From Shinisaurus crocodilurus (Eukaryota; Chordata; Lepidosauria; Squamata; Shinisauridae): a stretch of 64,000 bases of DNA. Shown here piece after piece: positions 22,579 to 32,821 of the stretch. A program made the translations under genes and the position numbers. The stretch covers positions 30,764,197 to 30,828,196 of the forward strand of contig CM037877.1 of NCBI GenBank assembly GCA_021292165.1, given 5' to 3'. The notes under the pieces were generated by a model that was given only the letters and a program-made list of their open reading frames with translations, was not told where the DNA came from and did no database searches. The first letter of the stretch is position 1. Every line of letters starts with the position of its first letter.

Positions 22579-22712
22579 GGCGGAATCCTATGCAAGTTTA
22601 GACAGAAAAAAAGGCCTACAGCTCCCAGCCCTCTCCAGCCAGCCATGCTTCCTGGGGAATGCTGGGAGTTGTAGGCCTTTTTTCTGTCTAAACTTGCATA
22701 GAATTGTGCTCT
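22579..22712. mobile_element. Harbinger-like palindromic MITE, 'gtgcaatcctatgca' family
   Basis: Left 'ggcggaatcctatgcaag', right 'cttgcatagaattgtgctc', both next to TTAA-type flanks. The inner arms 'ctacagctcccag' and 'ctgggagttgtag' pair. Confidence 0.7.
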
Positions 22713-22719
22713 TAAAAAG

Positions 22720-23345
22720 CCAGGTTAAAAAGGCGCATCTTGTGTCTTCCTGAACACAGGTAGAGTGGGGATCAGTTGCAACTCCAAAGTGATTGTGTTC
22801 CAAAGTTTGGGAGCAACACAGGAGAAAGCCCTTTCCCGTGTGCCACACAAATGGGCCTCTGGAAGTCGGGGTGTCTTCAAAAGGGCCCCTCCTGCTGATC
22901 TTAATAACCAAGCAGTCCCTCCCTCAAGTAGGTCTTAGGCTCCAATCCAATACTCACTTACTTGGGAATAAGTTCCATTTCATTTCATTTATTACATTTC
23001 TATACTGCCCAGTAGCCAAAGCAGTCTGAGTGGTTTACAGAGATGAAAACGCTAAAAATACATAATATAAAACCAACATACAAAACATATAACAGTGTTA
23101 AAACAGTTAAAAGTAAATCCCAGGACCCATTAAAAAAAACCTGTCAAATGCTTTGATGTAGAGGAAAGTATTAACTTGGCACTGAAAAGATGACAATGTT
23201 GGTGCCAGGTGGGCCGCACTGGGGAGATCATGCCAGAATAGGGGGGTCACCACCAAGAAGGCCCTCTCCCATGTTGCCATCCTCCAAGCCTCCCTCAAAG
23301 GAGGCACCTGGAGGAGGGCCTTAGATGATGAGTGTAGCATACAGG
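22720..23345 (-). mobile_element. L2/CR1-like LINE 3' region, reverse (two adjoining pieces)
   Basis: On the minus strand the piece at 23340-23150 translates to 'WERAFLVVTPLFWHDLPSAA' and on to 'FQCQVNTFLYIKAF', the usual C-terminal end of L2/CR1-type ORF2. Its 3' UTR runs to about 22980 ('actgcccagtagccaaagca'). A second piece at 22930-22720 has the related pattern 'KGFLLCCSQTLEHNHFGV'. Both are truncated and dead. Confidence 0.65.
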
Positions 23346-23351
23346 TAGGTC

Positions 23352-24003
23352 CCACTCAGAATCATGGAATCATATAGTTGGAAGGAGCCATTTAGGCCAT
23401 TGAGTCCAGCCCTCTGCTGAGTGCAAGAATCCAGTTTAAAGCATCCCTGGCAGATGGCTGACCAGTCTCTGATTGAATACCATCAGTGACTCCCTAGGCA
23501 ATTGGTTCCATTGTCTGACTGTTACGAAGTTTTTCCTGATGTTCAACCTAAATCTCCCTTCCTGTAATTTAAGCCCATTATTTCATGTCCTACGATCTTG
23601 GACAAAAGAAAACAGGTTGCAGTTATCCTCTTCTGCGCGACAACCCTTTCGGTACTTGAAAAGTGCTATCATATCCCCCCTCAGTCTGCTCTTCTCCAGG
23701 CTAAACATACCCGGTTCCTTAAATCTTTCCTCATAGGACTTAGTTCTCGTCCCCTGATCATCTTTGTTACCCTTCTCCAAACTTGTTCCAGTGCATCCAA
23801 ATCCTTCTTAAAAGTGTGGTGTCCAGAACTGGACACAAGTATTTGAGGTGAGCTCTGACCAATGCAGAGTAGAGCAGAAGAACTATTACTTCCCGTGATT
23901 TTGAATCTGCGCTTCTACTGATGCAACAACCTAAAATGGCTTTTGCCAGCCACAGCAGACTGCTGACTCATATTCAGCTTGTGCTCACTTGCTCACTTTC
24001 CTG
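23352..24003 (-). mobile_element. CR1 LINE 3' region, reverse
   Basis: The plus strand begins 'gaatcatggaatcatatag', the reverse of the CR1 terminal ATTCTATG-type repeat. It continues with 'gttggaaggagcc', 'tgagtccagccctctgct' and the long CR1 3' segment that reads 'gtgtccagaactggacacaa' and 'tgatgcaacaacctaaaatg'. The orientation is therefore minus. No intact frame. Confidence 0.8.
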
Positions 24004-24158
24004 AGTAGCTCCCACTAGAGGGTTAATATCTATGTAAGGAGAGAGCAGCACAGAAGCTTTGTGGTGTTTTTGTACTATCTACTTGTTTCCAAAGTTTTCC
24101 AAATATGCATGCGGAGTGTGGAGGAGACAAGCAAGTGCCACACGGACAGTCCTAGTGT

Positions 24159-24361
24159 CAGTGGAGGCTGGTGACGCCAATGTCAATGGGGCAGTGTATC
24201 CACCCCGGGTTGTAGACTGAACTTTTATAGGGCCATCCATGGTGCTGACCATATTTGGGGTGGGGTAGGGTTCAGCACCATGGATATCTCCTTTAAGGTT
24301 CAGACTAAAACCCAGAGTGGATACACTGCCCCACTGACATTGGAGCCACCAGCCTCCGCTG
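24159..24361. mobile_element. Palindromic MITE, 'ggaggctggtggc' family, complete copy
   Basis: Left arm 'cagtggaggctggtgacgcc', right arm 'ggagccaccagcctccgctg'. The left flank is cctagtgt (24151-24158). The matching right flank, cctagtgc, is now found at 24499-24506, because the MITE at 24369-24497 inserted at the junction. This gives 7/8 identity for the original 8-bp duplication. Confidence 0.75.
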
Positions 24362-24368
24362 CCTAGCG

Positions 24369-24497
24369 CAGTGTTCTCCAACCTTGGGTCCCCAGATGTT
24401 TCTGGCCTACAACTCCCAGCATGCCCCAGCCATGCCATGGGGCATGCTGGGAGTTGTAGGCCAAAAACATTTGGGGACCCAAGGTTGGAGAACACTG
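24369..24497. mobile_element. hAT MITE, 'cagtgttctccaacc' family, copy 2
   Basis: Perfect-looking palindrome with termini 'cagtgttctccaacc' and 'ggttggagaacactg'. The flanks are gcctagcg (24361-24368) and gcctagtg (24498-24505), 7/8. It landed exactly at the right end of the older element at 24159-24361. Confidence 0.9.
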
Positions 24498-24963
24498 GCC
24501 TAGTGCTTCAAGAAGCACCAGTTTCCCCTTCGCCCAAAGCAAAGAGCCTTGGAGGCCACACCAGGCTCCTTCTTGCTAGCCGGCTGCAAAAACTCAGCCT
24601 TCTGTCTCTTCCTGCTGGCTGCATTTCAACTGCCAGAGTGCTTTTCTCAGCCCCAATCCAAGTAGGTAGAGGTAGGTTCATTAGGCCCCAGCCTTCATAG
24701 GCCATCAGTGCTCACTTAAGTAACTCTCTCTTAGCTGTCAGTGCCTGTTGAAAAAAAGTCTTTCACGATCAACTGTCTAAGAACGGAGAGAAAGGGATTG
24801 CTTCCATACTGTATTTTCCTGACAAACACCATTCGCTCAGTTTTTATGCTGCCAAGCCACTGCATTCCAGAATTTTCCATGTTGCCCTCCCATTTTTTCC
24901 TCAGACCTGGGTTGCTGCCACGCTGGGGCTTTTTAGCACTGCTGAGGCAATGCAGAAAAGCAT

Positions 24964-25206
24964 GAGAGCCAGTGTGGTGTAGTGGTTAGAGCATTGGGAC
25001 TCAGGAGATCCAGGTTCTAGCCCCGGCTTGGCCATGAAGTTCAGTGTGTGACTTTGGGCCAATGGGCCAGTCACTGGTTCTTATCCTAACCTACCTCACA
25101 GGGCTGTTGTAAGAATAAGTTGGAGAAGAGGGAGAGGATTGTGTTAGATGCCTTGAGTTCCTTGCAGAAAAAAAAGTCGGGATATAAATATAATAAATTT
25201 AAAAAA
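24964..25206 (+). mobile_element. tRNA-derived CORE-type SINE, copy 2
   Basis: Head 'gagccagtgtggtgtagtgg' and 'ccaggttctagcccc', core 'gtgactttgggccaatggg' and 'cctcacagggctgttgt', tail 'aaaaaagtcgggatataaat'. Same layout as at 12984 and 32507. Confidence 0.85.
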
Positions 25207-25260
25207 TCATGGGTATGGAGGCAACCTTGGCCTTCTCCCATATCCAAAGAGAATGTTTAA

Positions 25261-25388
25261 AAGTGCAATCCTATGCATGTTAAGACAGAAAAAGGTCTTA
25301 CAAGTCCCATCATGCCCTAGCTAGCATTGTGGGGCGTGCTGGGAGTTGTAGGATTTTTTATGTCTTAAACATGCATAGGATTGTGCCC
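25261..25388. mobile_element. Harbinger-like palindromic MITE, 'gtgcaatcctatgca' family
   Basis: Left 'aagtgcaatcctatgcatgt', right 'acatgcataggattgtgccc', next to TAA at the right. The arms contain 'acaagtcccatcatgccc' and 'ggcgtgctgggagttgt'. Confidence 0.75.
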
Positions 25389-25391
25389 TAA

Positions 25392-26189
25392 GATAGCCAA
25401 CACTGTTTGCTTTTACAGACTTATAGGAGGCACCTTGCGTTTTCCTTTTTGCTCCAGAACGGAATCAATATAGAAAAACTCATTGCATAAGAACTGAGGT
25501 TCCTGTGTTTCCATTTATGCCATTATATGTAGTTTTAACCTTTGTTTTGCTTCAGTGCAGAGCCAGAGGTCAGTGAGGGCTGGGCCACACATCACATGGG
25601 GGATCTGTGATTGGATCTCACAATGTTTTTGTTTTTATTTTAAAGCAGCCGTGGGTGAGACCTCAAATTTGATTGAAGCAGTGACCGTGCAAGACAATGG
25701 ATACACCTCCCAACAGCCGTGTGTGTGTATGTGTGTGTGTGTAGATAGTGTCAGCAATGTGTGTGTGATCTCTATTAGCAAACCTGCATCAGAAAAGGGG
25801 GTTACTCCACCCACCCACCCACAGCACTGCTCCAATTAAATTTGGAGTCCCCTACAGCTTTAATGTATTTTAAAGTAAAAACAGAAAAATGTCAGGCAAT
25901 CCAGTTATGGATCTCCTGCTTGTTTGGCTCTTATATCCTACTGAATGGAGTCCCCTCTGCAGTGTAGACCTATTTGGAATTCCTCAATATGTATTCGGAA
26001 GTTATATGTATCCCATTGCAAAATTAGGAGCATCTGAAGAGAGCTTGGTACTGTAGTAAGATACTACATGGCAATATAATTATTTGTTCAGATGATAGGC
26101 ATTACGGCTTTGTATAAAAGAGACCCCTTCTCCCCAGATAGATATATAGGTCAGGGGAGAAATAAATTCAGTTGTCTGCATTTGCATTA
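25392..26189. other. Stretch without recognised genes; (GT)n
   Basis: A GT microsatellite lies at about 25719-25742. No exon or repeat family was recognised. Confidence 0.35.
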
Positions 26190-26605
26190 ATGCTGAGCCA
26201 TGGTTTATGTTAACCATGGTTGGTTACTTTAGCCATGAATTGTTTTGCGGACGAGCAAACAAATCACAGATTATTTTCCCTATTTCTGGTTTGTTTCTTT
26301 CTGGCCCATTTTGCCAGCCTTCAGAGTGGTTTCATTTTCAGGCTGCTCTTACTGGGCACCTCTCTTTCAGGGTGGAGAGCAGTGCAAACAAGCTAGGGAT
26401 ATGCCATGGTTCTGGGTTCAGATATCATGAATTCCTGCACTGAGCAGTGGGTTGGACTCGATGGCCTTATAGGCCCCTTCCAACTCTATGATTCTATGAC
26501 AAGCCATGGTTTGAACAAACAAGGCAGACTTCATAAGCAAACAACAAGCCATGACTTCTATTTATGGTTTATAGCTTGTTAACAAGCCAAGGTTTGTTTG
26601 TGAGA
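26190..26605. mobile_element. Foldback element with 'ccatggtt' arms, interrupted by a CR1 end
   Basis: Left arm 'ccatggtttatgttaaccat' and right part 'caagccatggtttgaaca', 'agccaaggtttgtttgtga'. The CR1 fragment at 26432-26501 lies inside it. Confidence 0.5.
26432..26501 (+). mobile_element. CR1 LINE 3' terminal fragment
   Basis: Reads 'tgcactgagcagtgggttgg', 'ctcgatggccttataggccc' and ends 'ctctatgattctatgac', the CR1 terminal repeat. About 70 bases, plus orientation. Confidence 0.8.
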
Positions 26606-26924
26606 ATGGGTATATATCAACTGAGTACTTCTGGAGATTACTTTATTGATTACTAGAAAAATTGATTAATCAAAAGTAGTATATATTTCAGAATACTTTG
26701 GAAACAGAAGAGGGTAGACAGAATTTCTTGTCTGATCCTGAAAAGTAACAGGAAAGAAATAGTGCAAGAGAGGCTCAATGCCAATTCAAGCCTCAAGTGT
26801 GAAAAACATCTAAGTCCAATGCTCTTCCCACTATTTTACATGGCTCTCATTTTACAGTGCACTTTTACCACTGACCCTCCATGGCTTCGCACAACATGAC
26901 AAGCAACCAATGATAATTGACAAT

Positions 26925-27745
26925 GCTTGCTTGTCGTGTGTGAACCCGGTCATGGTTAGCAACTGTTGGTTCTTAGCGTGGTTGGCAACCATGATAAGAA
27001 CCAACGGTTTGTTGTAGGGTTTGTTTGACCCACAATGGATTGTTGTGTCATCTGAACCAAGATGAAACAACCCATCGTGGGTCAAGTCCCACAACAAGTG
27101 AGCTTCGTGAGAGCGCCCATTGCCGCTCTTCACAGGCACCTAGCCAGAGATTGTGGCTGACAGCTGCCCCAAAGTGCCCAAGTGGCACTTTGGCGTGGCT
27201 GTCAGAGGTGTCCCCGATCTCTGCTCTGTGCCACCACCCCATGTTTGGGGCAGTGGTGCAGAGTGGAGATATCATCCCTACCTCCTGCTCTAGTGGAGAC
27301 CTCTCCAGCAGCAGGCAGGGATGACCTCTCCGCTTTTCCCCGCTGCCCCATGCTCAGGGCAGTGGTGCAAAGCAGATCAGGAACCTCTGCTTCCTGCTTG
27401 TGACTGCTCTGTGCTGCTGTCCCATGCTTGGCACCCCAAGCCATGATCTGGCACCCCATGATCTGGCACCCCGCCTCCTGCTTGAGAGGAGACCTCTCAA
27501 GCAGGAGGCTCCCCATCCTTCCTGTTGTGCTTCAGGGCATGAGCCCTGTTTGCGCAATGGGGACTCTCTGAAAGCTGCGGTGAGTCAACATTGGCTTGTG
27601 ATCATGGCTGTCAAAGAGAGGATCCTCATTCTTCCCCACGGTGTCCCCTGGGATACTGCTGGGAGGAAGGAGGGAGGAAAGCACCCATGATGAGCCCAGT
27701 CATCTGTCAGGCTCATCGTGGGTGCTTGGCATTTAACAGCAACCC
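26925..27745. mobile_element. Large GC-rich foldback-like element, split by a LINE
   Basis: It opens with 'gtgtgtgaacccggtcatgg' and 'ggttagcaactgttggttc', the vocabulary of the foldback family at 3873 and 42634. The interior is GC-rich with local inverted pairs, for example 'aagtgcccaagtggcactt' near 27171 and 'ctcctgcttgagaggag' near 27475. The LINE at 27755-30367 inserted at its right side, and I could not define the end beyond 30377. Frames of up to 104 codons on both strands look accidental. Confidence 0.45.
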
Positions 27746-27754
27746 ATTGTGCTG
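27746..27754. repeat. Target-site duplication of LINE copy 1 (left)
   Basis: ATTGTGCTG here is repeated at 30368-30376. Confidence 0.75.
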
Positions 27755-27893
27755 GCATCTTCTGGATTATGTAATTGTCCGTGTTAGAGATCGCCGCGAT
27801 GTACTTCTTACTAGGGCCATGGTGAGTGCCGACGACTGCTGGACAGACCACCGACTAATCCACAATGGTTATCAACATTGCTCCCCAACGTAG
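27755..27893 (+). pseudogene. C-terminal remnant of LINE endonuclease domain
   Basis: Translates to 'WHLLDYVIVRVRDRRDV' and 'ADDCWTDHRLI'. The final DH-type motif is the last conserved block of exonuclease-endonuclease-phosphatase (APE) domains, which nick target DNA to prime reverse transcription. Everything N-terminal is missing through 5' truncation. The frame shifts near 27890 before the next segment. Confidence 0.7.
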
Positions 27894-28551
27894 GCTTCAA
27901 GGAAGGAAACCAAGGCGTAAAATGAACATCCAAGTCCTTCAAGATCCTATTAAGCAAACTCGTCTTCAATCACTTCTTAAGGAACATCTACCTACGGAAC
28001 CTCATGACAACATTGAGGACCATTGGTCTAAGCTGAAAACCTCCATTATTGCAGCTTGTGAACAAACTATTGGATATGAAACTAAGAAACATCAGGATTG
28101 GTTTGATGAAAATGACAATGAGATTAAATATATAATTGACCAAAAAAGGAAAGCCTTCCAAATATGGCAAAATGATATTAACTGCGCTGCCAAGAAAAAA
28201 ACCTACGCTAGCGCAAAGGCTGAGGTCCAAAGAAGAACAAGAGAACTTAAGAACGCTTGGTGGAAAAAAAAAGCTGAAGAAATTCAACAACTTGCAGAAT
28301 CTCATGATGCACGGGGCTTTTTTAAGGCCACAAGGGCCATTTATGGACCAAAAACCTATGGTACAAACCCTTTACAATCAAAAGATGGCACCAAACTCTT
28401 AAAAGACAAAGAGTCTATTGCACTGCGTTGGAAAGAGCATTATTATGACCTTTTAAATCGTAAGTCTAAGGTGGATAACGAGATTTTTTCGCAAATCCCG
28501 CAAAACAAATTAAAGAGGAACTTGCAATACTCCCCACTTTGGATGAAGTAA
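27865..28551 (+). pseudogene. LINE ORF2 linker between endonuclease and RT
   Basis: A lysine-rich 228-codon frame starts with 'RRLQGRKPRRKMNIQVL', the typical sequence after an APE domain in this LINE type. It continues as a charged, probably helical segment ('QKRKAFQIWQNDINCAAKKK'). It leaves the coding frame near 28500: the next frame picks up 'KEELAILPTLDEVKKAINQ', so one base has been gained or lost there. No catalytic function of its own. Confidence 0.7.
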
Positions 28552-29633
28552 AAAAAGCCATTAATCAAATGAAGAACAACAAAGCTAGTGGACCAGATGG
28601 GATTCCTGCTGAAATCTTTAAAGAAGGGGGCCCCGAACTTGTACAACATCTTCATAAACTCATCGAAAAAATCTGGATAAGAGAAGAGATCCCAGAAGAC
28701 TTCAGGGATGCCATAATTATCACCCTCTTTAAGAAGGGTGATAGAACAGACTGTGGAAACTATCGGGGCATTTCTCTCTTAGCAACCGCAGGTAAAATAT
28801 TTGCTAGGATTCTCGCAAACCGTCTTCTATCTATTTCAGAAGAGATCCTCCCTGAAACTCAATATGGTTTCCGCCCCTCTAGAGGGACAGTAGACATGAT
28901 TTTTACTGCACGTCAGCTCCAAGAAAAATGCCGGGAGCAAAATCAACCCCTTTATATGGCATTTATCGATTTGGCTAAGGCCTTTGATACTGTAGACCGT
29001 ACAGCTCTCTGGACTATCCTTATGAAAATTGGATGCCCCAATAAATTTGTGAATATCTTGCGACTTCTCCATGACAACATGACGGCAACGGTTTTGGACA
29101 ACAACGGCTCTCATGGTGCTCCATTTAAAGTGGGATCAGGTGTTAAACAGGGATGTGTTATCGCCCCAACATTATTTGCCATTTTCATCGCCATGGTTTT
29201 ACATCTTGTCAAGGGGAAACTTCCCACCGGTGTGGGAATTATATATCGAACAGATGGAAAGCTTTTTAATCTCAGCAGGCTGAAAGCAAAAAGTAAGGTA
29301 ATTACAACCTCCGTTGTGGAACTTCAGTATGCTGATGATAATGTGGTCTCCGCACATTCAGAGGATGATCTCCAAACTATCCTAAATGCTTTTGCAGAAG
29401 CATACGAAAAACTTGGTCTCTCACTTAACATCAAAAAAACCAAAGTGCTTCATCAGCAAGTGCAAGCCAATCCTTTGGTGATGCCATCTATCCAGCTTGG
29501 CGGGACAATACTGGAAAATGTCGATCATTTTCTCTATCTTGGCAGCTATCTTTCTGTTACAGCTAACATCGACAGTGAAATCCAGCATCGTCTGAGCTCC
29601 GCAAGTGCCCGCATTTTCTCGAATGAAACATAG
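28539..29633 (+). CDS. LINE reverse transcriptase core (frame open for 364 codons)
   Basis: This is the RNA-directed DNA polymerase of the LINE, which would copy element RNA at a nicked chromosomal site. Visible blocks in order: 'NKASGPDGIPAEIFK' (residues about 15-29), 'LFKKGDRTDCGNYRGISLL' (63-81), 'FIDLAKAFDTV' with the first catalytic Asp at residue 144, 'SGVKQGCVIAPTLF' (about 205), and 'LQYADD' with the catalytic Asp pair at 29334-29339 (Tyr at residue 264). All polymerase catalytic residues are therefore present. The methionine at 28539 is only where the frame opens, since upstream coding continues in another frame. The frame ends early: relative to copy 2 there is one extra base near 29608, giving a stop at 29633. 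Confidence 0.85.
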   Translation: MDEVKKAINQMKNNKASGPDGIPAEIFKEGGPELVQHLHKLIEKIWIREEIPEDFRDAIIITLFKKGDRTDCGNYRGISLLATAGKIFARILANRLLSISEEILPETQYGFRPSRGTVDMIFTARQLQEKCREQNQPLYMAFIDLAKAFDTVDRTALWTILMKIGCPNKFVNILRLLHDNMTATVLDNNGSHGAPFKVGSGVKQGCVIAPTLFAIFIAMVLHLVKGKLPTGVGIIYRTDGKLFNLSRLKAKSKVITTSVVELQYADDNVVSAHSEDDLQTILNAFAEAYEKLGLSLNIKKTKVLHQQVQANPLVMPSIQLGGTILENVDHFLYLGSYLSVTANIDSEIQHRLSSASARIFSNET

Positions 29634-30276
29634 AGTGTTCGAGGATCGGGATATTTGTAAGAAGACCAAAACACTGGTTTATGAAGCCATTGTATTACCA
29701 ACTTTATTGTATGCCTGCGAACATGGACTATCTATAAACGTCACTTCCACCTCCTTGAAAGGTTTCATCAACGTTGCCTCCGGAAAATCCTGCAAATTAC
29801 TTGGGAAGATAGGCGAACAAATGTCAGTGTACTGGAAGAAGCAAAGACTACTAGCATTGAAAAATGATCCTTCAACGCCAACTTCAGTGGACCGGTCATG
29901 TTGTTCGAATGCCTGACTGCCGTCTCCCAAAGCAGTTACTTTACTCCCAACTCAAGGATGGAAAGCGGAATATCGGTGGTCAATATAAGAGGTTTAAAGA
30001 TGTTCATAAGGCTAATCTAAAAAATGCAATATAAACATCGAAAACTGGGAAGCTCTGGCCCATGAACGATCTAAATGGAGGTTGGCCTTTCACAAAGGTT
30101 CCATGGACTTTGAAGAAGCCCGAGTGCAAGGTGAAAGGGAGAAACGTGCTAAGCGAAAAGCGCGTCAAATGAATCCTTTACAGGACCATCTTCTATCTGA
30201 TAACCTGTGTCCTCACTGTGGGAAGCTGTGTGGATCTAGAATTGGCCTCCACAGTCACTTACAGACCCATCGCTAG
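29605..30276 (+). pseudogene. LINE ORF2 C-terminal region with C2H2 finger, frameshifted
   Basis: It corresponds to the intact 267-codon frame of copy 2 at 37931-38734. Relative to that copy, this one has one extra base near 29608, a lost base near 29720, a lost A in the A-run near 29861 and a lost A near 30030. The last frame (30082-30276) ends in 'CPHCGKLCGSRIGLHSHL', spacing C-x2-C-x12-H-x3-H. The finger probably binds nucleic acid. Confidence 0.8.
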
Positions 30277-30376
30277 AGTCTACACAATCTTCTTTAGAAT
30301 TTCCTCCTTTTATCCCGGAAGACAATCTTACTCGGTCACGAGTGATCGCCTGATGATGATGATGATGATTGTGCTG

Positions 30377-31164
30377 ATTTACCACGATATAGGTTGCCGT
30401 TATGTGCCAACCCACCCTCCATGCCTAAATTGCCATTGTAATGTTTTGATGACCTTTGTCCAACTCTTGTCTCCTTGCAAAAGTAGAGATTTCCCTGGGT
30501 CTCTGGCAAATTGCTATGATTTTTACTCCCAGATGATGTTTTAACTTCCACCTGTAATTTGGCTCTGCTCTGCTTTCAAGTTTCGAGATTGTTGGGTTTT
30601 TATACACACACTTTTATACATACAGAACAGAGAAATGTTGGGTCCTCTGTGACTCTTTCGGTTTTCTTAGTTGCTGTCTTCTTTTTTGATCACTGCTACG
30701 TTTTCTAGTAGGCACAAACAAGAATTCCCAGGGGGGTAAAAATGTCTTAGCAATACCTATAGGAAGGTGACATGGAAGGTAAATCACCGTTCTGTGCTCA
30801 GTTCTCACACATTTGATATCTTTCAAGTAAAAGAGAGTTTGAATTAACAATGATGCTTTACAATCCCTGCTACTTTCATTTATATATATTGAGACACTAA
30901 AATCTGACTCATCAATCAGCAGGCTTCATTATTATTGACACATACATTAAAAAGAAGAGATCTACATGTCCTATTCATAGTGAAAATAATTTTACTCACA
31001 TACACTTTCTTCATAATTCCAGGGAAAGTAGCTACAAAAGGGGGGGGAAAGATAATTGTACTTCTAGGACTTGGAGCATATCTACCAGAAGACAATCCCT
31101 GTGATATTGCAAGCACAAGAAGTTCATGATAACGTGTTGTCTTGCTGAATCATACCAAGGGTCC
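30377..31164. other. Stretch without recognised genes
   Basis: Host DNA to the right of LINE copy 1; AT-rich with no supported feature. Confidence 0.4.
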
Positions 31165-31172
31165 ATCTAGAC

Positions 31173-31250
31173 CAGTGTTCTCCAACTTTGGGTCCCCAGA
31201 TGTTTTTGGCCTACAACTCCCAGCATGCCCCACCCCCAGCCAGCTATGCT
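31173..31250. mobile_element. hAT MITE, 'cagtgttctccaacc' family, left arm only
   Basis: The left arm 'cagtgttctccaactttggg' and 'ctacaactcccagcatgccc' is intact; the right arm is lost. The left flank is atctagac. Confidence 0.75.
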
Positions 31251-31265
31251 GTATGCATGGGGGAT

Positions 31266-31859
31266 GCTTGGCATGAGACAGGTGGGTTGCTAACTAATGG
31301 GGAAGCTAGGCCACTGTGCCAGGTACTTTGGGACTGTTGAAGAGACAGACATTTTATTCTCAGGCAGTCCTCTATAGAGCTATCCCCTGCTGATTGTCCA
31401 CAGCATCTGTTAATGCCTTTGAATTAAAGGGGCATGGGAGTTTAATTCTTGGATTGGATCGGAGTCTTGCCTGCAGTGCATCACAGCTCTCTTACCTCCT
31501 CTCTCCCTGAGTACCTTAAAATGTGCATATGTTAATTTGGAACCAATTCTCTTGCAGCTAATGTCCCATATTTACCAACACCTTCAAAATATATTAGGAG
31601 AAGCAGGTCCTGCAACAAAAGGTTGCTGTGCAGAGTGCTCCAGTCAGCCATGCCACCTTCCAGGATACCCGATTTTCCATCCCCCCGCAACAGACACTCA
31701 CCGTTCTGTGGCCATTAAACATCATTGGTTTGTTTAAGGTTTTTTGTTTGTTCCTAAAGGGTTTTTGTTTTGTTTTTTGTGTTTCTGCAAACCTTGGGGT
31801 CCCCTCAAGCTTGCTGGTACCTCTTGCTTGTGTGTGGCTGATGCCGTTTTGGCTACATC
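31266..31859. other. Stretch without recognised genes
   Basis: No exon was identified. Confidence 0.35.
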
Positions 31860-32115
31860 AGGACTGGCACTTGGAGAATGGTGGATAAGGCTATTGGTAG
31901 CTACTGATCCTGATGGCTACATAATTACCTCTGGTATTGGAGACAGTATGCCTCTCTATACCAGTTGCTGGGAAACATAAGCAGGAGGATGCTGTTATGC
32001 TTAAGTCCTGCTTGGGGGCTTCCCACTGGGGCATCTGGTTGGCCAATGTGTGAACAGGATGCTGGATTAAACAGGCCTTTGGTCTGATCCAGTGAAGTCC
32101 ATTCTCATGTTATAA
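31860..32115 (+). repeat. LINE/SINE 3' fragment, 'tggccactgtgtgaacagg' family
   Basis: Ends with 'ttggccaatgtgtgaacagg', 'atgctggattaaacaggcc' and 'ggtctgatccagtgaag', matching the repeats near 12600 and 18900. Confidence 0.5.
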
Positions 32116-32467
32116 TGAATTCACTATTTGTATATAGGATAAACCCAACTTGGAATCAGGCTCAAGAATGCTCTCCCGCCCCAGTACTAATGGCATATCC
32201 TCCAACATTTCACAGATCAAAATAGGGACATACTTGCAATATCTCTTTTTTCATATCAAAGCCCATTGCCACCTCCCTGCAACAGCCAGTCAGCATTCTG
32301 TGGTCACCGAGCATGCTCAGCCCCCATTGGCTGCTTTGGTTTTTTTTCACCCCCTAAAGTTTTTTGTTCTTCAGCAAACATTGGGGTTCTCCTGACCTTG
32401 CTGATACCTCTCTCCTGTGCATGGATGATGCCGTTCTGACTACAAAAGGACCGGCACTCAAGAACTG

Positions 32468-32497
32468 TGTTTGTTTGTTTGTTTGTTTGTTTGTTTG
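32468..32497. repeat. (GTTT)n microsatellite
   Basis: Seven tandem tttg units next to the SINE head. Confidence 0.9.
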
Positions 32498-32506
32498 AGA
32501 GGGGGG

Positions 32507-32742
32507 GAGCCAGTGTGCTGTAGTGGTTAGAGTGTTGGACTGGGACTTGGGAGATCCGGGTTCTAGTCCCCTTTCAGACATGAAGCTCACTGGGTGACTT
32601 TGGGCCAGTCACTGACTCTCAGCCTAACCTACCTCACAGCAGGGTTGTTCTGAAGATAAAATGGAGAGGAGGCGGATTATATAAGCCACCTTAGGTCCCT
32701 TGCAGGAAAAAAGGTGGGATATAAATATAATAAATAAATAAT
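32507..32742 (+). mobile_element. tRNA-derived CORE-type SINE, copy 3
   Basis: Head 'gagccagtgtgctgtagtgg', B-box-like 'gggttctagtcccc', core 'gggtgactttgggccagtca', tail with (aaat)n. Confidence 0.85.
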
Positions 32743-32751
32743 AGGTAGGAA

Positions 32752-32821
32752 GATCGATCGATCGATCGATCGATCGATCGATAGACAGACAGAAAGAAAG
32801 ACAGACAGACAGACAGACAGA
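32752..32821. repeat. Compound (ATCG)n(ACAG)n microsatellite
   Basis: Eight or so self-complementary gatcgatc units followed by acagacag and agaaagac units, directly after the SINE tail. Confidence 0.9.

Larger units (their letters stand above)
27755..30367 (+). mobile_element. APE-type LINE (RTE-like), 5'-truncated copy 1
   Basis: The element is bounded by a 9-bp duplication, ATTGTGCTG (27746-27754 and 30368-30376), and ends in a (TGA)n-type run (30351-30367). It carries the end of an apurinic-type endonuclease, a connecting region, a full reverse-transcriptase core and a C-terminal zinc finger. Several frameshifts break it. The APE endonuclease, the 'CGNYRGISLL' type RT and the trinucleotide tail suggest an RTE-like clade, but the clade is not proven. 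A second copy is at 37814-38833. Confidence 0.85.

Noticed and set aside
22929..22980. Possible independent MITE ('caatactcacttacttggga')
   Set aside because: Only one arm is present and it adjoins a LINE tail, so it was not listed as a separate element.
24079..24495. 138-codon minus-strand frame
   Set aside because: It reads across two adjacent palindromic MITEs; the same words appear in frames at other MITE copies.
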